Assembly: GCF_000421845.1 (NCBI RefSeq)
Contig: NZ_ATXU01000001.1
Span: 62,001-126,000 of the forward strand
Source: Leucobacter chironomi DSM 19883
GTDB taxonomy: Bacteria; Actinomycetota; Actinomycetes; Actinomycetales; Microbacteriaceae
Direction: 5' to 3'
DNA length: 64,000 bases
A model generated the notes under the pieces. That model was not told the origin of the DNA. It saw only the letters and a program-made list of their open reading frames with translations, and searched no databases. Below, in pieces: positions 33,845 to 42,865 of this stretch (positions within the stretch are counted from its first letter, which is position 1; every line of letters begins with the position of its first letter). The position numbers were made by a program, and so were the translations under genes.

Positions 33845-35923
33845 ATGACGCACGCCCCCTCCGGCCCGCACCGGCCCGACGCCACCCACACGCACGGCAA
33901 GCGGGTGACCACCCCCGAGACGGCCGAGCACCCCCTCGATCCGCTCACCGGCGCCGAGATCGCCGAGGCCCGGCGCATCCTCGCCGAAGCCGGCCACTTC
34001 GGCGAGCACACCCGCGTGCCGCGCATGCTCCCCGTCGACCCCGCGAAGGCCGACCTCGCGGCGTGGCGGCCGGGCGACCCGCTCGACCGCCGCATCCGCG
34101 TCACCCTGCTGGAGCGCAGCACCGGCGTCGCATCCGAGGCGATCGTCGCCGTCACCCGCGGCGAGATCGACAGCCTCCGGACGCTGCCGAACACCGAGGA
34201 GCCCTACGGTCAGCCGCAGTACCTCTTCGAGGAGTACGAGGACGCCGCCGCCATCGTGAAGGCCTCCCCCGAGTGGCAGGCCGCGATGCGCCGCCGCGGC
34301 CTCGCCGAGCACATGGAGCTCGCATTCTGCTCGCCGCTCGCACCCGGCTTCTTCGGACGCGAAGACGAGATCGGCCGCCGCCTCGTGCGCTCCCACACCT
34401 ACCTGCGCTTCTCCGTGAGCGACAGCCCCTGGGCCCACCCCATCGAAGGGCTCGTGGTGCACGTCGACCTCACCGAGCGCCGCGTGATCCGCATCGACGA
34501 CGAAGGCGATGTGCCTGTGCCCGAAGCGCACGGCAACTACACCCTCGACGTGCAGGGTCCCGCGCGCACCAGCCTGAAGCCCATCGAGATCACGCAGCCC
34601 GAAGGGCCCTCCTTCTCGGTCGACGGCAGCCTCGTACAGTGGGAGAACTGGAAGTTCCGCGTCGGCTTCACCCAGCAGGAAGGCCTGGTGCTCAACCAGA
34701 TCACCTTCCGCGACGGCGATGAGGATCGCTCCGTCGCGCACCGGGCCAGCGTGCCTGAGATGGTCGTGCCCTACGGCGACACCTCGGTGAGCCGCTACTG
34801 GATCAGCTACTTCGACGCCGGCGAGTACCTGCTCGGCAAGAACGCGAACTCGCTCGCCCTCGGCTGCGACTGCCTGGGAGTGATCCACTACTTCGACGCC
34901 TTCGTGCCCGACGACCACGGCCACCCCGTGAACATCCCGCAGGCGATCTGCATGCACGAGGAGGACTACGGCATCCTCTGGAAGCACACCGACCTCGACG
35001 GCAACGCCGAGGTGCGCCGCAGCCGCCGCCTCGTGGTGAGCTACTTCTCCACCATCGGCAACTACGACTACGGCTTCTTCTGGTACTTCTACCTCGACGG
35101 CTCCATCCAGGTCGAGGCGAAAGCCACCGGCATCGTCTTCGCGGGCGCCGGGACCCCGGGCAGCGACGACCCCCACCGCACCGAGATCGCCCCCGGCATC
35201 TTCACGCCCGTGCACCAGCACCTCTTCTGCGCCCGGATCGACGCGGCCATCGACGGCGAGGACAACACGCTGCACGAGATCGAAGCCGTCGGCATCCCGA
35301 TCGGTCCCGAGAACCCCTACGGCAACGCCTTCACCTGGTCCGACACCCAGCTGAAGAGCGAGCAGGAGGCGCAGCGCCTCGCCAACGGCCTCACCAGCCG
35401 CGTCTGGGAGGTGCGCTCGGCGCACCGCACCAACCACGTCGGCAAACCCACCTCCTACTGGCTGATTCCCGAAGGCAAGATGCTGCTCGCCGCGCAGCCC
35501 GAGTCGACCGTGCACGGACGCGCGAACTTCGCGACGAAGCATCTGTGGGGCACGCAGTACGATCCCGAGGAGCTGTACCCCGCCGGCTTCCATCCCGGAG
35601 CCCACGCCCCGGGCGCGGGCCTGCCCGAGTGGACGCAGGCCGACCGCTCGCTCGACGGCGAGGACATCGTGCTGTGGCACGTCTTCGGCCCCACCCACAT
35701 CCCGCGTACCGAGGACTGGCCGATCATGCCGGTCGACTACTCCGGATTCTGGTTCAAACCGCACGGCTTCCTCGACCAGAACCCCGCTATGAACCTGCCC
35801 GCGGATGCCCGCGCCTCGGCCGCCTGCGGCACCGGCGACGGCTGCTGCGCCGGAGCCGACTGCGGCTGCTGCGCGGGCGACGCCTGCCGCTGCGGCAACC
35901 CCGGCTGCGCCTGCGGCAAGTAG
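33845..35923 (+). CDS. Copper-containing primary amine oxidase with Cys-rich C-terminal tail
   Basis: 692 aa. It matches the bacterial phenylethylamine/histamine oxidase class. The topaquinone precursor is Tyr407 in TIGNYDYGF, the catalytic base is Asp324 in YFDAGEYL, and the copper ligands are His457, His459 (HQH) and His618 in PTHIPRTEDWP. It converts R-CH2-NH2 plus O2 to aldehyde, NH3 and H2O2. After the normal family end (MNLPADARA) there is an extra tail, residues 661-692, with ten cysteines in CC and CxC patterns and no aromatic residue, resembling a metallothionein. ATG at 33845 is chosen because GAGG lies 9 bases upstream; ATG 33836 is in frame. Adjacent to an amidohydrolase 43 bp downstream. 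Confidence 0.92.
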   Translation: MTHAPSGPHRPDATHTHGKRVTTPETAEHPLDPLTGAEIAEARRILAEAGHFGEHTRVPRMLPVDPAKADLAAWRPGDPLDRRIRVTLLERSTGVASEAIVAVTRGEIDSLRTLPNTEEPYGQPQYLFEEYEDAAAIVKASPEWQAAMRRRGLAEHMELAFCSPLAPGFFGREDEIGRRLVRSHTYLRFSVSDSPWAHPIEGLVVHVDLTERRVIRIDDEGDVPVPEAHGNYTLDVQGPARTSLKPIEITQPEGPSFSVDGSLVQWENWKFRVGFTQQEGLVLNQITFRDGDEDRSVAHRASVPEMVVPYGDTSVSRYWISYFDAGEYLLGKNANSLALGCDCLGVIHYFDAFVPDDHGHPVNIPQAICMHEEDYGILWKHTDLDGNAEVRRSRRLVVSYFSTIGNYDYGFFWYFYLDGSIQVEAKATGIVFAGAGTPGSDDPHRTEIAPGIFTPVHQHLFCARIDAAIDGEDNTLHEIEAVGIPIGPENPYGNAFTWSDTQLKSEQEAQRLANGLTSRVWEVRSAHRTNHVGKPTSYWLIPEGKMLLAAQPESTVHGRANFATKHLWGTQYDPEELYPAGFHPGAHAPGAGLPEWTQADRSLDGEDIVLWHVFGPTHIPRTEDWPIMPVDYSGFWFKPHGFLDQNPAMNLPADARASAACGTGDGCCAGADCGCCAGDACRCGNPGCACGK

Positions 35924-35966
35924 CCGTACTCCCAGCACCACCCACCACCCACCTCTGGAGTCATCG

Positions 35967-37604
35967 ATGACCACCCACCCCGCACTCATCCTCACCAACG
36001 GCCGCATCTACACGGTCGACCCGGCGAACCCCTGGGCCGAGGCGATCGCCGTCGCCGAGGGCCGCATCCTCGCCGTCGGATCGGCCCAGGAGATCGGCGC
36101 CCTCGCAGGCCCCGAGACCGAGGTGCGGGATCTCGCCGGGGCGTTCCTCATGCCCGGCCTCGTCGACGCGCACAACCATCACGCGATCGCCGGTGAGGAA
36201 GAGCTGTTCCAGCTGCGGCTCCCCATCGGCGCCCACCTCGACGGCATCGTCGCCGCCGTGCGCGACCACGCCGCCGCGCTGCCCGAGGAGGCGTGGATCG
36301 TCGGCGGCCCCTGGGCGAGCGACCGGCTGGGCGAGCTCAGCACCGCCGACGCACTCGCGCAGCTCGACGAGGCGGCCGGCGGACGCCCCGTCATGCTCTC
36401 CGACGACTCGCACCACAACCGCTGGGTCAGCTCACGGGCACTCGAACTCGCGGGCGTCGAACCTGGCCAGGACGGCGTGGTCGTCGACGCCGACGGCCGC
36501 CACACCGGCGTGCTGTTCGAAGCCGCCGGGATCCCCGTCGCCCGCGCGCTGCGCGCCGCCGGCGGCCTCTCCGCGGAGCAGGACCGTCAGGCGTCCCAGC
36601 GCGGCGTCGAGATCCTGAACTCCTACGGCGTGACGGCGTTCCAGGACGCCGCCGTGTCGACGCCCACCCTGGAGGCGCTGCGCTCGCTCGACGCGAGCGG
36701 CGAGCTGAACGCGTGGGTCGTGTCGTCGATGCTCATCAACGACGAGATCTTCGGCTACACCCCCGTCGGCGAAGACCTCGTCTTCGACGGCGAGCGCTTC
36801 CGCACCGAGCACCACCGGCCCGACTTCGTGAAGATCTTCCTCGACGGCGTACCCCCGACGCGCACCGGCGCGTTCATCGAGCCCTACCTGCCCGACGAGG
36901 TGCATGGCGCCCACCACCACGGCGACACCCTGCTGAAGCCTGAAGAGCTCACCGACTGGCTGCGTCGCGTCGCCCAGCACGGCATCTCGGCGAAGATCCA
37001 CTGCACGGGCGACGCCTCCGTGCACGCCGTGCTGAACTCGGTCGAGACGCTGCGCCGCGAGGGCTTCTCGGACACCCGCTACCACGTGGCGCACGGCCAG
37101 TTCATCCACCCCGACGACATCTCCCGCTTCGCCGAGCTCGGCGTCGTCGCCGAGATCTCGCCCTTCATCTGGGTGCCCGGCCCCATCGTCGACGCGATCC
37201 GCGAGGTGCTGCCCCGCGAACGGGCCGACCGCATGCAGCCCAACCGCGACCTGCTCGACGCGGGCGCCGTCGTGGCGGGCGGCTCGGACTGGCCCGTGTC
37301 GGTCTCGCCGAACGCGTGGGAGGGGATCCACGGCCTCGTCACCCGCGAAGACCCGAGCGGCCAGTACCCGGGCACCCTCTGGCCCGAGCAGGCGATCACG
37401 CTCGACGAGGCCATCGCGGCCTTCACCATCGGCGGCGCCACCGCGCTCGGCCTCGCCTCGGAGACCGGATCGCTCGAAGTCGGCAAGTCGGCCGACTTCG
37501 TGCTGCTCGACCGCAACCCCTTCGAGCACCCCGCGAACCGGCTCGTGCAGACCACCGTCGACGAGACCTGGTTCGCCGGCCACCGCGTGTTCGCCCGCGA
37601 CTGA
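35967..37604 (+). CDS. YtcJ-like amidohydrolase (copy 3)
   Basis: 545 aa. LILTNGRIYTVDPANPWAE start, HxH variant VDAHNHHAIAG, VKIFLDGVPPTRTGAF carrying the barrel Lys, AKIHCTGDASVHAVLNSVE, YHVAHGQFIHPDD, GGSDWPVSVSPNAW, and SADFVLLDRNPFEHPANRL. ATG at 35967; CTGGAG lies 9 bases upstream. Co-directional with the amine oxidase and the EthD gene. Together these suggest hydrolysis of an amide followed by oxidation of the freed amine, though this order is inference. Confidence 0.88.
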   Translation: MTTHPALILTNGRIYTVDPANPWAEAIAVAEGRILAVGSAQEIGALAGPETEVRDLAGAFLMPGLVDAHNHHAIAGEEELFQLRLPIGAHLDGIVAAVRDHAAALPEEAWIVGGPWASDRLGELSTADALAQLDEAAGGRPVMLSDDSHHNRWVSSRALELAGVEPGQDGVVVDADGRHTGVLFEAAGIPVARALRAAGGLSAEQDRQASQRGVEILNSYGVTAFQDAAVSTPTLEALRSLDASGELNAWVVSSMLINDEIFGYTPVGEDLVFDGERFRTEHHRPDFVKIFLDGVPPTRTGAFIEPYLPDEVHGAHHHGDTLLKPEELTDWLRRVAQHGISAKIHCTGDASVHAVLNSVETLRREGFSDTRYHVAHGQFIHPDDISRFAELGVVAEISPFIWVPGPIVDAIREVLPRERADRMQPNRDLLDAGAVVAGGSDWPVSVSPNAWEGIHGLVTREDPSGQYPGTLWPEQAITLDEAIAAFTIGGATALGLASETGSLEVGKSADFVLLDRNPFEHPANRLVQTTVDETWFAGHRVFARD

Positions 37605-37641
37605 TCCGCCACTCACCCGCGCACCACACAGGAGAACCGCT

Positions 37642-37953
37642 ATGCACAAGCTCACCGTGCTCTACCCCGAGCCCACCGATCGCGCCGCGTTCACGGACTA
37701 CTACCTCAGCACGCACCTGCCGCTCTGCGCACAGCTGCCCGGCGTGCAGGAGATCACCTACTCCCTCGGCATCTCCGAGCCCGGCGAGGGGCCGTACTTC
37801 GCCATCTTCCAGGCGAGCTTCGCCGACGAGGCGGCGCTCGGGGCGGCGCTCTCCTCGCCCGAGGGGCGGGCCGTCGAGGCCGACGTGCCGAACTACGCCA
37901 CCGGCGGGGCGGTCGTCTTCCCGTTCGCGGTGGAGACGCTGCCCCTCGGCTGA
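37642..37953 (+). CDS. EthD-domain protein
   Basis: 103 aa ferredoxin-like alpha/beta-barrel domain. HKLTVLYPEPTDRAAFTDYYLSTHLPLC at the start is the EthD signature, followed by GEGPYFAIFQASFADEAAL. EthD-type proteins accompany mono-oxygenase and dioxygenase catabolic clusters; some act as accessory or cyclising proteins. ATG follows CAGGAGAACC. Last gene of the rightward group. Confidence 0.82.
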   Translation: MHKLTVLYPEPTDRAAFTDYYLSTHLPLCAQLPGVQEITYSLGISEPGEGPYFAIFQASFADEAALGAALSSPEGRAVEADVPNYATGGAVVFPFAVETLPLG

Positions 37954-38004
37954 GCACGGGCTCCGCGGCCGGGAGGCCGGGCTCCGCTGAGCGGGCCCGG
38001 GCTC

Positions 38005-38144
38005 GGGTCCGCCCAGCGGCTCGCGGGACGGATCGAATCGGGCTCAAGGGGTGGATCGGCCCAGCCGTCAGGGGCGGATCGGCCTGCCCGTCAGGCGCGG
38101 GTCGACTCAGCCTCCCGGCGCGGATCGACTCAGCCGAGCGCGTC
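38005..38144. repeat. Degenerate 23-bp tandem repeat overlapping the amidase 3' end
   Basis: Five consecutive 23-bp units beginning at 38030, 38053, 38076, 38099 and 38122 each start GGATCGG/GGGTCGA and share a CAG-CC core. A sixth looser unit lies at 38005-38027. The array fills most of the convergent gap between EthD and amidase and supplies the last few codons and stop of the amidase. Confidence 0.65.
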
Positions 38145-39533
38145 CTCGATACGGGCCGCGAGCGCGAGCAGCTCCTCATCGCAGCCGGGAATGCCGTCGA
38201 GCAGCAGGCCCGCTCCGCTCGGCTGCGGCGCGCCGCCCGGCAGGCCGGCTCGCGATCGCACGGCGCCGTCGCCCGCGAGCGGCATCGACAGGCTCGGCGC
38301 CCCCGTGACGGTCGCGAGGCGGGCGAAGCCGGTGACGACGCCGAAGAGCCGATCCCGCTCCGGGAGATCGAGGCCCAGCACCGCGTCGACGCGGGGCGGC
38401 AGAATCGGCACGACCGGGCGCAGCACCGCATCGAGCCCGGCGCGGTGCAGCACCGCGAGATACGACGCTCGCGCCCGCGCGCAGTCGTTCTGCAGCTCGT
38501 GCCAGCGCGGCGTCCAGACCCCGTCGGCGACGGCCGCCAGGCTGCCCTCCACGAGTCGCACCACGTGGGGATCCGCCATCTCGGCAAGCACCCCGTCGAG
38601 CCCCGGCAGCCCCTCCTCGCTGCGCAGATACGCTGCCAGCGAGGGGGCGAGCTCCTGCGCGCCCAGCTCAGGCTCGAACACCGCGGTCGCGCGATCGAGC
38701 GCGGCGAACGAGACCTCCACGAGCTCCACGTCCCGCGCCCCGGCCAGGCGCCCCAGCGCCGCCCGCACCGCCGCTGCGACCCCGGCTTCGCACCGCTCGA
38801 CGTCGGCCGGGTCGAAGCCGAGACGCAGCGGCGCAGCGGAACGGCCGCCGGCCGTCGCCGGCCGAGCCGACGCACCGGCCGGCGCCCCCGCGAGCGCGGC
38901 GTCCAGCTGCCGCAGCGAGGCGAGATCCGCCGCCATCGGGCCGATCGTGTCGCGGGAGTAGGCGATGCTCACGACACCGCTCCCCGGATAGCGGCCGGTG
39001 CTCGGCCGGAACCCCCAGGTGCCCGTGAACGCCGCCGGAATGCGGGTGGATCCGCCGGTATCGGTGCCGATCCCGTGCGCGCAGACCCCCGCCGCGACCG
39101 CAGCCGCGGTGCCGCCGCTCGACCCGCCGGCCACCCGCCCCGGCAGCGCCGGATTCGGCACGACCCCCGCTGCCGTGTGCGTGGAGGTGATCCCCAGCGC
39201 CAGCTCGTGCAGATTGGTCTTCCCGACCACCACCATGCCCTGCGCCCGCAGCCGGGCGAGCGCAGGCGCATCATCGGGCGGGAGGAAGCCGCGCAGCGCC
39301 GGCGTCGCGGCGGTGCACGCGAAGCCGAGCGCGTGAACGTTGTCCTTCACGACGAGCGGCAGACCCGTCAGCGCGCCTGGCGCGGAGCCCGCCCCGCCCT
39401 CGGCGGCGCGGGCGATCGCGTCTTCCTCGGCCACGCTCACGAGAATCCCGGGAGGAGCGGCCCGAGCCGCCTCCCAGGCGCGCCGCAGCGCGTCTCGTCG
39501 GTGCCCCGGCCGCCTCGTCGCATGCTCGCCCAT
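38130..39533 (-). CDS. Amidase-signature hydrolase
   Basis: 467 aa. The Ser-cisSer-Lys triad is visible: Lys in GLPLVVKDNVHALG, cis-Ser in GGSSGGTAAAVAAG and nucleophile Ser in GIGTDTGGSTRIPA. GatA/atrazine-hydrolase-type amidases cleave amides, ureas or carbamates; the length and N-terminus fit catabolic members (AtzF/allophanate hydrolase-like N-domain) rather than GatA. The start at 39533 is the first Met with sensible sequence. It stands alone between two convergent or tandem units; C-terminus ends in a 23-bp repeat array. Confidence 0.85.
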   Translation of the reverse strand: MGEHATRRPGHRRDALRRAWEAARAAPPGILVSVAEEDAIARAAEGGAGSAPGALTGLPLVVKDNVHALGFACTAATPALRGFLPPDDAPALARLRAQGMVVVGKTNLHELALGITSTHTAAGVVPNPALPGRVAGGSSGGTAAAVAAGVCAHGIGTDTGGSTRIPAAFTGTWGFRPSTGRYPGSGVVSIAYSRDTIGPMAADLASLRQLDAALAGAPAGASARPATAGGRSAAPLRLGFDPADVERCEAGVAAAVRAALGRLAGARDVELVEVSFAALDRATAVFEPELGAQELAPSLAAYLRSEEGLPGLDGVLAEMADPHVVRLVEGSLAAVADGVWTPRWHELQNDCARARASYLAVLHRAGLDAVLRPVVPILPPRVDAVLGLDLPERDRLFGVVTGFARLATVTGAPSLSMPLAGDGAVRSRAGLPGGAPQPSGAGLLLDGIPGCDEELLALAARIEDALG

Positions 39534-39654
39534 CGCCTCACCGTACCCCTTCCCGGCGGCTCGCGCCGCGAACCGAGCCGCGATCCACCACCGGTGCGTC
39601 TCCGGCGCGTCTCCGCGTGCGTTTCGCACGCCCCGGCAACGCCCGGAGCGCCGC

Positions 39655-42069
39655 TCAGTCGGCCAGCTCGGCGACCGCCTCCCCGATCCGACGCAGCACC
39701 GTGCGGTCGTGCTGCGAACGCGCGCCCGGCACGTAGCGCAGCCGCTCGATGGCGCCGCCCGCGAAGCGGAAACCGCCGCCGTGCCGCTCGTGCAACTGCC
39801 AGTCGACCGGCCCTCCGTAGTCGTAGCCGACGCTGATGCCCGTGAACGGCGCCATGCCGAGCAACATCGGCACCTCAGAGATCTCCGCCCACGGCTCCCC
39901 GTCGACCTCGAGCCGCACCCGCCAGCGCAGCCCCTCCAGCTCGTCGAAGCGCAGCACCAGTTCACGAGCCCCCGGTCGCAGCGCCGCACCGCTCGCACGG
40001 TGCATCTCGCCGTACGCGTTGTACGCCAGCAGCGGCGCGCCGTGCTCGATCGCCAGCAGGTATCCCCCGCCCTGATCGCCGTGCGCCACGACCACGCCCT
40101 CGGCCGCGACGGTTGTCTCGGCGGCGGACGCGCCGTCGGCCCCGCCGTCGGCCGCTTCGGCGCCGGGCAGCGCGAGCGACGCCTCCACGACGAACGACTT
40201 CAGCACCGTGAGCTGCGCGGCGCGGAACCGCTCGAGCGGCGGGCGGAAGGGCACCAGGCTCACCGGATCCGAGAGCGGCGCCTCGGTCTCGGGACGGTTC
40301 ACGTGCAGCGAGCCGTCATCATCGAGCGGGAACACCGCGTTGCGCCACGCCTCATCGCGCCACCGCTCGGCGAGCGCCGCAGTGCGCTCGGGCTCCGCCC
40401 CGGCGAGATCACGGGTCTCGGTGGGGTCGTCGGCGAGATGGTACAGCTCCCACTCGCCGCCGGCAGCGCCGTCCTCCCGCGACGGCGGCGTCGGCGAGAC
40501 CGCCTTCCAATCGCCATCGACCATCGCGCGACGCCCCACGCACTCGAAGTACTGCGCTTCGCGCCCCTCGGCCCCGGGGTCGCCCAGCACCTCGGCCACG
40601 CTCGCGCCGTCCGGCTGCTGCGCGCGCCGCCCCCGCAGCTCGTCGAGCGCGGGCACCCCCGTGAGTTCCAAGATCGTGGGGGCCAGGTCGGATACGAAGA
40701 CGAATTGGTCGCGCAGCCCGCGAGCGCGCACGGGCGCCGCCGGCCACGACACGATGAGCGGCGCGTGCACGCCGCCCTCGTAGGTCGACGACTTGAAGGA
40801 GCGGAACGGGGTGTTCGAGACGCGCGCCCACCCGGTCGGATACTGGCTGAAGACCTGAGGGCCGCCGATCTCCTCAGGGTCGCGCGGCACATCGCGCACC
40901 CACCCCTCCGGCACCGGGGCCGAGTGGCCGAACTGGGCGAAGTAACTGCGCGTGCCGCTCGGCCCGCCCTCGGCGGTGCCGCCGTTATCGCTCGCGAGCA
41001 CCACGATCGTATTCTCCCGCTCGCCCAGGCGCTCCAGGTGGGCGAGCAGACGCCCCACGCTCTGATCGACCTCGTCGACCGCGGCGGCGTATACCTCCAT
41101 GTGGCGGGCGAACAGGGCGCGATCCTCGTCGCTCAACGATTCCCAGCACGGAATCCGGTCGCCGTCGGCGATCGCATCGGCGGGCAGCTCGGCGTGCGGC
41201 GGCACCACTCCGAGCTCGCGCTGGCGGGCGAACCTCGCCTCGCGCAGCGCGTTCCACCCCGCCTCGTAGCGCCCGCGGTGGCGCTCGATGTCGATCCGCT
41301 TGGCCTGGATGGGCCCGTGCACCGAGGTGTGCGCGTAGTAGAGGAAGAAGGGCTTCGCCGCGTCGTTGACCCGCAGCTCGTCGATCATGGCGAGCGCCTC
41401 GTCGGTGAGCTCGTCGGTGAGGAAGTAGCCGTCCGGGAAGCGCTGCACGTCGACCACGGAGTTGTCGCGCACGAGACGGTGCGGATGGTGCAGCGAGGTG
41501 AAGCCGTCCATGCTGCCGAAGTAGCGGTCGAATCCTCGCTGCACCGGCCAGGACGACTTGTCAGCGGCGTCGTGCAGGCGCGACTCGAGCGTGAGATGCC
41601 ATTTCCCCACGGCGAAGGTGGCGTACCCGCCCGCGCGCAGCGACTCCGCCAGCGTCGGCGCATCCTCCGGCAGCTCGCAGGTGAATCCGGGATACCCCGG
41701 GTCGGTGTGGGCGACGAACCCGAAGCCCGCGCGATGCGGGTTGAGGCCGGTCATGAGCGCGGCCCGCGCGGGCGAGCACATGGGAGCGGTGCGGTAGTTC
41801 GTGAACACCCAGCCGTCCCCCGCCAGGGCGTCGATGTGCGGCGTGGGGATCTCGCTGCCGAAGGGACCGAGATCGCTGAACCCCAGATCGTCGACCAGCA
41901 TCACGATCACGTTCGGCGACCCCGTCGCCGCGACGGTCCGCTCCGGCCACCACGGCGTCGACTCCGAGGCGAACTCGGCCGCCCGCCCTCCGAACCCCGC
42001 GTAGCCGCGGCGCGGAGGGGACCCGCCGTCGCGCCCGTCCCCTCCGGCCAGGCCCGCGCGCTCGCCCAC
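39655..42069 (-). CDS. Type I arylsulfatase (formylglycine sulfatase), module 1
   Basis: 804 aa, long arylsulfatase of the alkaline-phosphatase superfamily. Metal-binding Asp pair in IVMLVDDLGFSDLGPFG. Cys98 in CSPARAAL is the residue converted to formylglycine. Further: GKWHLTLES, PFFLYYAHTSVHGPIQA, ASDNGGTAEGG. The C-terminal ~150 residues add a beta domain with VVAHGDQGGGYLLAIEHGAPLLAYN. It removes sulfate from an ester. The GTG start at 42069 lies one base after the stop of the ABC ATPase, so translation is coupled to the transporter. No signal peptide: a cytoplasmic enzyme acting on imported sulfate esters, activated by the FGE at 51129. Confidence 0.92.
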   Translation of the reverse strand: MGERAGLAGGDGRDGGSPPRRGYAGFGGRAAEFASESTPWWPERTVAATGSPNVIVMLVDDLGFSDLGPFGSEIPTPHIDALAGDGWVFTNYRTAPMCSPARAALMTGLNPHRAGFGFVAHTDPGYPGFTCELPEDAPTLAESLRAGGYATFAVGKWHLTLESRLHDAADKSSWPVQRGFDRYFGSMDGFTSLHHPHRLVRDNSVVDVQRFPDGYFLTDELTDEALAMIDELRVNDAAKPFFLYYAHTSVHGPIQAKRIDIERHRGRYEAGWNALREARFARQRELGVVPPHAELPADAIADGDRIPCWESLSDEDRALFARHMEVYAAAVDEVDQSVGRLLAHLERLGERENTIVVLASDNGGTAEGGPSGTRSYFAQFGHSAPVPEGWVRDVPRDPEEIGGPQVFSQYPTGWARVSNTPFRSFKSSTYEGGVHAPLIVSWPAAPVRARGLRDQFVFVSDLAPTILELTGVPALDELRGRRAQQPDGASVAEVLGDPGAEGREAQYFECVGRRAMVDGDWKAVSPTPPSREDGAAGGEWELYHLADDPTETRDLAGAEPERTAALAERWRDEAWRNAVFPLDDDGSLHVNRPETEAPLSDPVSLVPFRPPLERFRAAQLTVLKSFVVEASLALPGAEAADGGADGASAAETTVAAEGVVVAHGDQGGGYLLAIEHGAPLLAYNAYGEMHRASGAALRPGARELVLRFDELEGLRWRVRLEVDGEPWAEISEVPMLLGMAPFTGISVGYDYGGPVDWQLHERHGGGFRFAGGAIERLRYVPGARSQHDRTVLRRIGEAVAELAD

Positions 42070-42070
42070 G

Positions 42071-42865
42071 CTACCCCGCCCGCCGGATCAGCTCGAAGAC
42101 CGCCGTGCGCAGCTCGGCGAACTCGTGCGTCGCCCGCGTGGCGATCTGGTCGCGTTCGCGGCCGAATCCGATGTCGATGATCTCGGTCACCCGCGCCGGC
42201 CGCTCGCCGAGCACCACGACGCGGTCGGAGAGGTAGACGGCCTCGTCGATGTCGTGGGTGACGACCACGATCGTCATGCCGAACTCGTCGCGGATCTTCA
42301 GGCAGAGGTCTTCGAGCTCGAAGCGGGTCTGCGCGTCGACCGAGGCGAAGGGCTCATCCATGATGAGCACCTCGGGGCGGTACGCGATGGCGCGGGCGAT
42401 CGCGACGCGCTGCTGCATGCCGCCCGACAGCTGCCACGGATACTTCGACTCCGCCCCCGCCAGCCCGACCGCGGCGAGCGCAGCGCGGATGCGCTCTTCC
42501 CGCTCCGCAGCCGGCAGGCGCAGATGCTTGAGCGGCAGGCGCACGTTCTTCTCCACCGTGAGCCAGGGCATCAGCGAGCGCGTGTACTCCTGGAACACGA
42601 GCGCCATCTCCTCCGGCGGGCCGTCGATCTGCTTGCCGTCGATCCGCGCCGACCCCGAGGTGATCGACTGCAGCCCCGTCAGGCACTTCAGCAGCGTGGT
42701 CTTGCCGATGCCCGACGGGCCCACGATGCAGACGATCTCGGCGGCGTGCACGTCGAAGGTGAGGTCGGCGATGACCGGCACCGCGCCCTTCTTCGTGTCG
42801 TAGGTCTTCGCGAGGCCCTGCACGCTCAGGCGGGGCACGGCCTCGGCTGCGACGGTGGCGGTCAT
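42071..42865 (-). CDS. ABC ATPase, SsuB/TauB family
   Basis: 264 aa from ATG 42865. Walker A GPSGIGKTTLLK at about 44-55, Q-loop FQEYTRSLMPWLTVEKNV, signature LSGGMQQRVAIARAI, Walker B VLIMDEPFASVDAQ, switch VVTHDIDEAVYLSD. Energises uptake of sulfonate, taurine, nitrate or, in this context, a sulfate ester. Overlaps the permease gene by 4 nt. Confidence 0.92.
   Translation of the reverse strand: MTATVAAEAVPRLSVQGLAKTYDTKKGAVPVIADLTFDVHAAEIVCIVGPSGIGKTTLLKCLTGLQSITSGSARIDGKQIDGPPEEMALVFQEYTRSLMPWLTVEKNVRLPLKHLRLPAAEREERIRAALAAVGLAGAESKYPWQLSGGMQQRVAIARAIAYRPEVLIMDEPFASVDAQTRFELEDLCLKIRDEFGMTIVVVTHDIDEAVYLSDRVVVLGERPARVTEIIDIGFGRERDQIATRATHEFAELRTAVFELIRRAG

Noticed and set aside
39340-42180. 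946-codon open frame on the + strand
   Set aside because: Antisense to the sulfatase and ABC ATPase genes; Arg/Ala/Gly-rich with no domain. It is a GC-bias shadow.
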